From assembly GCA_900767015.1 (NCBI GenBank), contig CAAFXQ010000018.1, forward strand, positions 1 to 5,635: DNA of 5,635 nucleotides, written 5' to 3'. Shown piece by piece: positions 5,626-5,635 of the stretch (positions within the stretch are counted from its first letter, which is position 1; every line of letters starts with the position of its first letter). The DNA is from Clostridia bacterium. GTDB taxonomy: Bacteria; Bacillota; Clostridia; Oscillospirales; Acutalibacteraceae. The position numbers were made by a program, and so were the translations under genes. The notes under the pieces are model-generated. The model searched no databases. It was not told where the DNA came from and saw nothing but the letters and a program-made list of their open reading frames with translations.

Positions 5626-5635
5626 AGATCGGAAG
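5626..5635. other. Probable residual Illumina adapter at the contig end
   Basis: The last ten bases, AGATCGGAAG, equal the first ten bases of the common Illumina TruSeq read-through adapter. An exact 10-base match positioned at the very end of the sequence is unlikely by chance, and it sits directly after the compositionally foreign 5551-5625 segment. Confidence 0.85.

Noticed and set aside
1..5635. tRNA, rRNA, transposase or phage genes
   Set aside because: I saw no tRNA-like cloverleaf, no rRNA segment and no transposase or phage motif on either strand; the intergenic spaces are too short or are taken up by the repeats described.

Overview
The window looks like a complete short contig (5,635 bases) from an anaerobic, low-to-moderate GC Firmicute of the class Clostridia, most likely an uncultured gut or rumen member. 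The reasons are strong Shine-Dalgarno sites of the GGAGG type before every gene, sigma-A-type promoters with perfect hexamers, a clostridial-looking PyrE and PyrI, a free-standing NifX/NifB-like protein, and short hairpin repeats like those scattered through many uncultured Oscillospirales-type genomes. The taxon is inferred from style and recall, not from a search.

Layout, left to right: (1) positions 1-314 hold no gene. They contain a palindromic repeat at the very edge (1-47), a 130-base inverted-repeat element with hairpins in each arm (84-213), and five tandem copies of a 7-base unit (263-297) running up to the ribosome binding site of pyrE. (2) Positions 315-2315 are a compact rightward pyrimidine operon, pyrE-pyrB-pyrI, closed by a strong intrinsic terminator (2330-2376). 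PyrB and PyrI make aspartate transcarbamoylase, the first committed step of UMP synthesis, with its zinc-binding regulatory subunit. PyrE makes OMP near the end of the same pathway. (3) Positions 2378-4861, leftward, encode an 827-residue cytoplasmic protein that resembles the GH38/GH57 glycosidase superfamily: a beta/alpha barrel, a helical linker and beta domains. Its substrate is unknown and one usual catalytic acid position looks replaced. (4) Positions 4862-5014 carry two back-to-back promoters, each with TTGACA and TATAAT. (5) Positions 5015-5407, rightward, encode a 130-residue NifX/NifB-family protein with a His/Cys/Gly-rich tail, followed by a long perfect hairpin terminator (5433-5468).

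The last ~160 bases are suspect. Base composition jumps from about 36% GC (5471-5550) to about 68% GC (5551-5625). The GC-rich part reads on the minus strand as the start of a GNAT-type acetyltransferase that loses its family resemblance at the composition boundary. The final ten bases match the beginning of the common Illumina adapter. The simplest reading is a chimeric read end plus untrimmed adapter, so the right edge should not be treated as genome.

No previously undescribed multi-gene system is evident. The points most worth following are the GH38/GH57-like protein with its odd active site, the paired consensus promoters joining it to the NifX-like gene, the structured repeats and heptamer array in the pyr leader, and the chimeric adapter-bearing end.
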